Positions 59,883 to 64,000 of a stretch of 64,000 nucleotides of DNA are shown piece after piece. The notes below the pieces were generated by a model. The model saw only the letters and a list, made by a program, of their open reading frames with translations. It was not told the origin of the DNA and searched no databases. The stretch comes from Nonomuraea cypriaca (GTDB lineage: Bacteria; Actinomycetota; Actinomycetes; Streptosporangiales; Streptosporangiaceae). Position 1 is the stretch's first letter. Each line of letters opens with the position of its first letter. The translations under genes were made by a program, and so were the position numbers. The stretch spans positions 98,643 to 162,642 of the forward strand of contig NZ_JADOGI010000003.1 in the NCBI RefSeq assembly GCF_015645445.1, read 5' to 3'.

Positions 59883-61597
59883 GCACCGTCGCCGATGGAA
59901 TGCGGATCGACTGGGACGTGCCGATCACGATGGACGACGGCGTCGTCCTGCGCGCGGACATCTTCCGGCCGGTCGAACCCGGTGAGTACGCGACGATCAT
60001 GTCGATGGGGCCCTACGCCAAGGGCCTGTCGTTCCAGGAGGGCTATCCCGGCAACTGGAACCGCATGATCGAGGCGTATCCGGAGATCGCCGAGGGCACC
60101 ACCAACAAGTACCAGAACTGGGAGCTCGTCGATCCCGAGAAGTGGGTTCCCGACGGCTACGTGTGCGTGCGCATCGACTCCAGAGGCGCGGGGCGCTCGC
60201 ATGGTCACCTCGATCCCTTCTCCCCCCGGGAGACGAAGGACTTCTACGAGTGCATCGAGTGGGCCGCGACGCAGGAGTGGAGCAACGGGCGCATCGGCCT
60301 GCTCGGGATCTCGTACTACGCGATCAACCAATGGCAGGTCGCCGGCCTGCGGCCCCCGCACCTCGCCGCGATCTGCGTCTGGGAGGGATCGGCCGACTAC
60401 TACCGTGAGATGTCCAGGCACGGCGGCATCCTCTGCGAGTTCCTCGGCTCATGGTTCCAGCGGCAGGTGGTCCGTGTACAGCACGGGACCGGGGAGCGCG
60501 GGCCGCGCAGCCCGGTGACCGGAGAACTCGCGGCCGGCCCCGAGACGCTCTCCGAGGAGGAACTCGCCGCCAACCGCATCAACCCTGGTCAGGACATCCT
60601 GGACCGGCCGCTGGACGGCGACTACTACCGCGACCGCTCCCCCGACTTCAGCAAGATCACCGTGCCGCTGCTGTCCTCGGGTAACTGGGGCGGCCAAGGA
60701 CTGCACCCGCGCGGGAACCTCGAGGGCTATCTGGCGGTGCCGTCGGAGCAGAAGTGGCTGGAGATGCATGGCGACACGCATTTCTCCCCGTTCTACACCG
60801 ACCACGGCATCGCCCTGCAGAAGCGCTTTTTCGGCCACTTCCTGCGCGATGAGGACACCGGCTGGACGCAGCAGCCCCCGGTCGAGCTGCAGGTGCGCCA
60901 CCCAGGGGAAAAGTTCGTCCAGCGCAGTGAGAACGAGTGGCCCCTGCGGCGCACCCGGTGGACCAAGTACTACCTCGACCCCGACGGGCAGGCCCTCGGC
61001 ACCACGCCGAGCAGCGGGGCCGACCTCTCCTACGAGACGACAGGAGACGGGCTGACCTTCCTGACCCCGCCGCTGACCGACGAACTCGAGATCACCGGGC
61101 CAGTGGCGGCTCACCTCACGCTGTCCTCCGACACCACCGACGCCGACGTCTTTCTCGCTTTGAGGGTGTTCGACCCGGACGGCGAGGAGGTCACCTTCAT
61201 CGGAAGCAACGACCCCAGCGTGCCGGTGGGACTGGGCTGGCTGCGGGCCTCACACCGGAAACTGGACACGCAGCGCAGCCTTCCCCACCGGCCATGGCAT
61301 TCCCACGACGAAATATGGCCGCTGGAGCCCGGTGTTCCGGTCGAGCTCGATGTGGAGATCTGGCCCACGTGCATCGTGGTGCCGGCCGGTTACCGGATCG
61401 GATTGACCGTACGCGGGCGCGACTACGAGAACGAAGGAGTCATGCTGCCGGGCGCGATGTACCCGATGAAGGGCACGGGGCCGTTTCTGCACGGCAACGC
61501 GCAGGACCGTCCAGCGGCGATCTTCGGCGGCGTCAACACGTTGCATTTCACCGGCGGCGTGGCACCCTACCTTCTCCTGCCGGTCATCCCCGGCTGA
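59879..61597 (+). CDS. CocE/NonD-family hydrolase (X-Pro dipeptidyl-peptidase S15 fold)
   Basis: 572 residues: an alpha/beta-hydrolase domain with MDDGVVLRADIFRPVEPGEY, the Ser motif LLGISYYAINQWQVA (GxSY), a helical insertion, and a C-terminal jelly-roll domain (about residues 370-570) with VAAHLTLSSDTTDADVFLAL. This is the layout of cocaine esterase, glutaryl-7-ACA acylase and X-prolyl peptidases, which hydrolyse esters or amides of bulky acids. No signal peptide, so cytosolic. Translationally coupled to the preceding hydrolase; it likely performs the first ester or amide cleavage after import. Confidence 0.9.
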   Translation: MSTVADGMRIDWDVPITMDDGVVLRADIFRPVEPGEYATIMSMGPYAKGLSFQEGYPGNWNRMIEAYPEIAEGTTNKYQNWELVDPEKWVPDGYVCVRIDSRGAGRSHGHLDPFSPRETKDFYECIEWAATQEWSNGRIGLLGISYYAINQWQVAGLRPPHLAAICVWEGSADYYREMSRHGGILCEFLGSWFQRQVVRVQHGTGERGPRSPVTGELAAGPETLSEEELAANRINPGQDILDRPLDGDYYRDRSPDFSKITVPLLSSGNWGGQGLHPRGNLEGYLAVPSEQKWLEMHGDTHFSPFYTDHGIALQKRFFGHFLRDEDTGWTQQPPVELQVRHPGEKFVQRSENEWPLRRTRWTKYYLDPDGQALGTTPSSGADLSYETTGDGLTFLTPPLTDELEITGPVAAHLTLSSDTTDADVFLALRVFDPDGEEVTFIGSNDPSVPVGLGWLRASHRKLDTQRSLPHRPWHSHDEIWPLEPGVPVELDVEIWPTCIVVPAGYRIGLTVRGRDYENEGVMLPGAMYPMKGTGPFLHGNAQDRPAAIFGGVNTLHFTGGVAPYLLLPVIPG

Positions 61598-61621
61598 ACG
61601 GGGCGCTCTCGGGGGCCTGAC

Positions 61622-62270
61622 GTGCCAGTCCCTCCAGCGCAGAGCCCCTCGTCCGGTGGAATGGAAGGGGTGGCGGCACTCTCGCACCTGATACCCCGCC
61701 GCCAATGGGAGAAGATCTTCCCCATGACTCCGGCCATCCTGCCGGCCCGGCACCACAAACTCGTGGCCAAGAAGTGGGACCACCGCGGACGGCGCCGTCC
61801 CGGACGACCGCCCACGACAGCTGCGGTCAAGGCCCTCATCCTGCGCATGGCCGCGGAGAACCCCAAGGCGGGGCCCACCGGCGCATCCACGGTGAACTCA
61901 CCCGCCCTGGACATATCGCCGCTTCTACCGTGTGGAACATCCCGAACCGGGCCGGGATCGACCCCGCCCCACGCCGTACCGGGCCGACATGGAAGCAGTT
62001 CCTGACCGCCCAGGCCGAACACATCGCCGCCGTCGACTTCCTCTACGTGGACACCATCAACCTCACACGCCTGTACGCCCTGATCATGCTCGAACACGGC
62101 AGCCGCCGTGCCCACCTGCTCGGCGTCACCGCCAACCCCACCGGCCCGTGGACCAGCCAGGCCGCCCATAACTTCCTGATGAACACCGCTCACCCGCTAC
62201 CTGGAGCACTACAACACGGCCCGCCCCACAGACCACGCGGCTGACGCTGATCCACGAGGAGGCCAGGACC
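61622..62270 (+). pseudogene. Degenerate integrase-core transposase
   Basis: Frame 1 gives LPARHHKLVAKKWDHRGRRR, PGRPPTTAAVKALILRMAAE and NPK. After a shift near 61870, frame 2 gives RRIHGELTRPGHIAASTVWN, then GPTWKQFLTAQAEHIAAVDF (first catalytic Asp) and LYVDTINLTRLYALIMLEHG. After AAHNFLMN a deletion jumps to RYLEHYNTARP, the usual C-terminal end, in a third frame. This is an IS3/IS481-like element lacking its middle and most catalytic residues. No terminal repeats were found. It marks the right boundary of the catabolic island. Confidence 0.75.
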
Positions 62271-62289
62271 GCTCGCTGTCTCCGTGTCC

Positions 62290-63234
62290 CTACGGACGAA
62301 CGCGGATGATCGTCTTCCCTTTGGCCCGCTTGGTCGGGTTGAAGGCGGCGACGGCGTCGTCGAGGGTCGCGACGTTGCCGATGTTCGTCCGCAGCCGTCC
62401 GTCCCGCACCCGCTGGACGATCTCACTCAGTTGGGGGCGATCGGGCACGACGACGAAGTCGATCGCCAGGCCGTCGGCGGGCCGTGCCTCGGGCGGCCCG
62501 GCGATGGTCACCAGCGTTCCTCCGGCTCGAACCAGACCCGCGGACCGCCTCCCGATGTCGCCGCCGAAGACATCGAAAACCAGATCGACTCCGCCGACGT
62601 CTTCCAGGGCGTCGTTCTCGAGGTCGACGAACTCCTGCGCGCCGAAGTCGAGCGCCGTCTGACGGCCGGCAGCACGCCCGGTGCCGATGACGTAGGCGCC
62701 GGCCTCGCGGGCGAGCTGGGTTGCCATCGAACCGACTGCGCCGGCCGCACCGTGCACGAGGACGCTCTGCCCCGCCCGGAGGCGGCCGTGCTCGAACAGT
62801 CCCTGCCACGCGGTCAGGCCCGGCATCACGAGGCTCGCGCCCGCCGTGAAGTCGACGTCGCCCGGCAGCGGCGCGAGGTTGCGTGCCTCGACGACTGCGT
62901 ACTCCGCCAGCGTGCCGTCGCGGGTCCAGTCCGTGAGGCCGAACACCCGCTGGCCCACCGACAACCCCGTCGTTCCATAGCTGAGGGCGGTGACCACACC
63001 GGCCAGCTCGTGCCCGGGGATCGACGGCGTCCGGTCACGGCCGAGGCGATCGGTCCAGGTCGAGGGCCACTCCAGCTCATCCCAGGTGAATCCCGACGCA
63101 TGAACTTCAACGACGACATCGCCGTAGTTCGCGCCCGTGAGACTGGCGAGCCTCGCCGCGTCCGGTTCCGGCCGCTCCACCAGCGTCATCCCCGCCGTTC
63201 CCGCGGCCTGGTCCGTCACCACAATCGCCTTCAT
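62290..63234 (-). CDS. NADPH:quinone oxidoreductase-like (zinc-free MDR) protein
   Basis: 314 residues of the medium-chain dehydrogenase/reductase superfamily: a GroES-like domain (VVVEVHASGFTWDELEWPST, PGHELAGVV, VGQRVFGLTDWTRDGTLAEY) and a Rossmann domain (GQSVLVHGAAGAVGSMATQL with the AxxGxxG-type motif; LVFDVFGGD). It lacks the structural-zinc cysteines, fitting quinone-oxidoreductase or enoyl-reductase members. GGAGGTG lies just before ATG 63234. A perfect 16-base palindrome upstream (63275-63290) is a likely repressor site. Confidence 0.92.
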   Translation of the reverse strand: MKAIVVTDQAAGTAGMTLVERPEPDAARLASLTGANYGDVVVEVHASGFTWDELEWPSTWTDRLGRDRTPSIPGHELAGVVTALSYGTTGLSVGQRVFGLTDWTRDGTLAEYAVVEARNLAPLPGDVDFTAGASLVMPGLTAWQGLFEHGRLRAGQSVLVHGAAGAVGSMATQLAREAGAYVIGTGRAAGRQTALDFGAQEFVDLENDALEDVGGVDLVFDVFGGDIGRRSAGLVRAGGTLVTIAGPPEARPADGLAIDFVVVPDRPQLSEIVQRVRDGRLRTNIGNVATLDDAVAAFNPTKRAKGKTIIRVRP

Positions 63235-63274
63235 CCGGCACCTCCCCGTATCCAGTCCTCGCACCATACCCCCG

Positions 63275-63290
63275 TGGACGATATCGTCCA
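63275..63290. promoter_or_regulatory. Perfect 16-bp palindrome before the oxidoreductase gene
   Basis: TGGACGATATCGTCCA lies 40 bases upstream of the minus-strand ATG. Related repeats with the same GGAC-N6-GTCC form occur at 63418-63435 and 63903-63916. TetR or MarR repressors use operators of this size. Confidence 0.65.
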
Positions 63291-63417
63291 TTATGGTACC
63301 GGTAGACAGGCACCCGGCCAGACGAGGACGTACCGCCACGACCACCAGGCATGCTGCTGGTGCTCCAAGCAACGTATGACCGGCGGAAACTTGCCGATCG
63401 ATGCCACGCCGGTCTTC

Positions 63418-63435
63418 TCTGGACGCAATAGTCCA
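63418..63435. promoter_or_regulatory. Second copy of the GGAC-N6-GTCC operator
   Basis: CTGGACGCAATAGTCCAG has 6-base perfect arms. It stands about 130 bases from the first palindrome and shares its arms and spacing. Confidence 0.55.
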
Positions 63436-63890
63436 GTTGGTTGACGCAGGTTTGCGGGCGACTACGTCCTCACCGCGGTGAACCTCATCACCGGGTCCCT
63501 CGCTGACGATGACGTCGCCATGGGTGGGTACCACATCGGCATCCACAGGCCGAGTGGAAGCACGGGTGGCGGTGGGATTGCGGCCGCCCGGCCACAGGAG
63601 GAGGGGTGCATGCCCGGCAACACAGCAGCCCGTCTGTCCCCGCCGTGATCACGATGTGTACTGGTTCTGGTTCTGTAACAACCGCGAGGCTGGGTAGCGT
63701 GGCGGTCCTGACCGATCGGCTCGTCTCGACCACCGCGAGCTGGCGGGTGATCTCCTCCAATCCCGAGTCGGACCAGTCGCCGAACGTCGCGAGATCAGGA
63801 CGGACCGTTGGTACGGGAAGTAGATGCCGGTCAGTTGCGCTCCATGGTCCACTTAAAGTGATGACAAAAGGGCCGAGCTAGAGGCAGACC
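63436..63890. other. Stretch with eroded coding sequence only
   Basis: No intact gene. A plus-strand frame gives GDYVLTAVNLITGSLADDDV, then AMGGYHIGIH, near 63455-63545. A minus-strand frame gives FGDWSDSGLEEITRQLAVVE, then LPSLAVVTEPEPVHIVITAG, near 63645-63790. Both look like fragments of proteins with actinobacterial codon bias but lack starts and continuity. I recognise neither. Confidence 0.35.
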
Positions 63891-63891
63891 C

Positions 63892-64000
63892 GTGGCCGAG
63901 CGGGACCGTATAGTCCATGCGGCGGCGGCTGTGATCAAACAGGGTAGCCTGAGGCCTGTGAGCAGGCCGGAGAACGCACAGCCGGGGCGGAGGCTGACGC
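63892..64000 (+). CDS. Possible gene start at the right edge (partial)
   Basis: A frame from GTG 63892 (VAERDRIVHAAAAVIKQGSL) is open to the window end; a second GTG at 63957 (VSRPENAQPGRRLT) is an alternative start. The first codons overlap the third GGAC-N6-GTCC repeat (63903-63916). An autoregulated TetR-type repressor would explain this layout, but too little is visible to assign a family. Confidence 0.25.
   Translation, partial: MAERDRIVHAAAAVIKQGSLRPVSRPENAQPGRRLT

Overview
The window is very GC-rich actinomycete DNA. Coding regions are dense, third codon positions are mostly G or C, GTG starts are common, and long antisense shadow ORFs occur over most genes. The family mix (SARP/AfsR-type STAND regulators, PucR, PadR, MmyB-type XRE, DUF1707, DrrAB exporters, P450, FtsX/MacB-type exporters) fits a large-genome filamentous actinobacterium. 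Streptosporangiaceae such as Nonomuraea is my guess, not something the sequence proves. No rRNA, tRNA or CRISPR array was recognised.

Layout. 1-4.6 kb: the end of a probable secreted enzyme, a chimeric gene joining an SGNH-hydrolase lipoprotein to the ATPase end of a histidine kinase, and an FtsX-type ABC exporter. 4.85-7.9 kb: a methionine operon (metX, metY, CoA-binding protein). 8.0-14.1 kb: two SARP/NB-ARC regulators flanking a 45-residue secreted peptide ending in a Cys-x-x-Cys pair, followed by a small secreted protein. 14.3-18.6 kb: a PucR regulator, then a small lipoprotein, a coiled-coil protein and a free-standing seven-bladed sensor propeller, with decayed genes behind them. 19.0-22.5 kb: a PadR-controlled DrrAB exporter plus cytochrome P450 cassette, flanked on both sides by truncated copies of a DrrA-type gene start. 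One copy is fused to a DUF1707 gene. 23.7-30.5 kb: a 2,290-residue secreted protein with duplicated GLUG-like regions, two phosphoesterase domains, a LamG-like domain and two chitin-binding modules.

30.6-47 kb is a patchwork of intact single genes (flavin monooxygenase/acyl-CoA dehydrogenase-like, serine hydrolase, XRE regulator with aldo/keto reductase, a second FtsX-type exporter, RibD-C reductase, DUF1801) mixed with many broken genes: a mycothiol-family enzyme with an internal deletion, an IS982-like fragment, a VanY-like peptidase, a response-regulator start, a LuxR/STAND regulator broken by a 37-bp tandem duplication, an SDR fragment and a DUF4132 fragment. This looks like an accessory region under decay.

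47.0-61.6 kb is a coherent catabolic island: MBL hydrolase, acyl-CoA synthetase, cyclase-family hydrolase, DUF35 protein plus thiolase, IclR regulator, ACMSD-like amidohydrolase, carbon-nitrogen hydrolase, a TauABC-like importer and two alpha/beta hydrolases. Variants of one palindrome, AAGAC-N3-GTCTT, occur in the promoter regions of its transcription units. I infer one IclR-controlled pathway that imports an unknown small organic compound (an amide, ester or ring compound), hydrolyses it and degrades the acid through CoA thioesters. The right edge holds a broken transposase, a quinone-oxidoreductase-like gene and three copies of another palindrome (GGAC-N6-GTCC).
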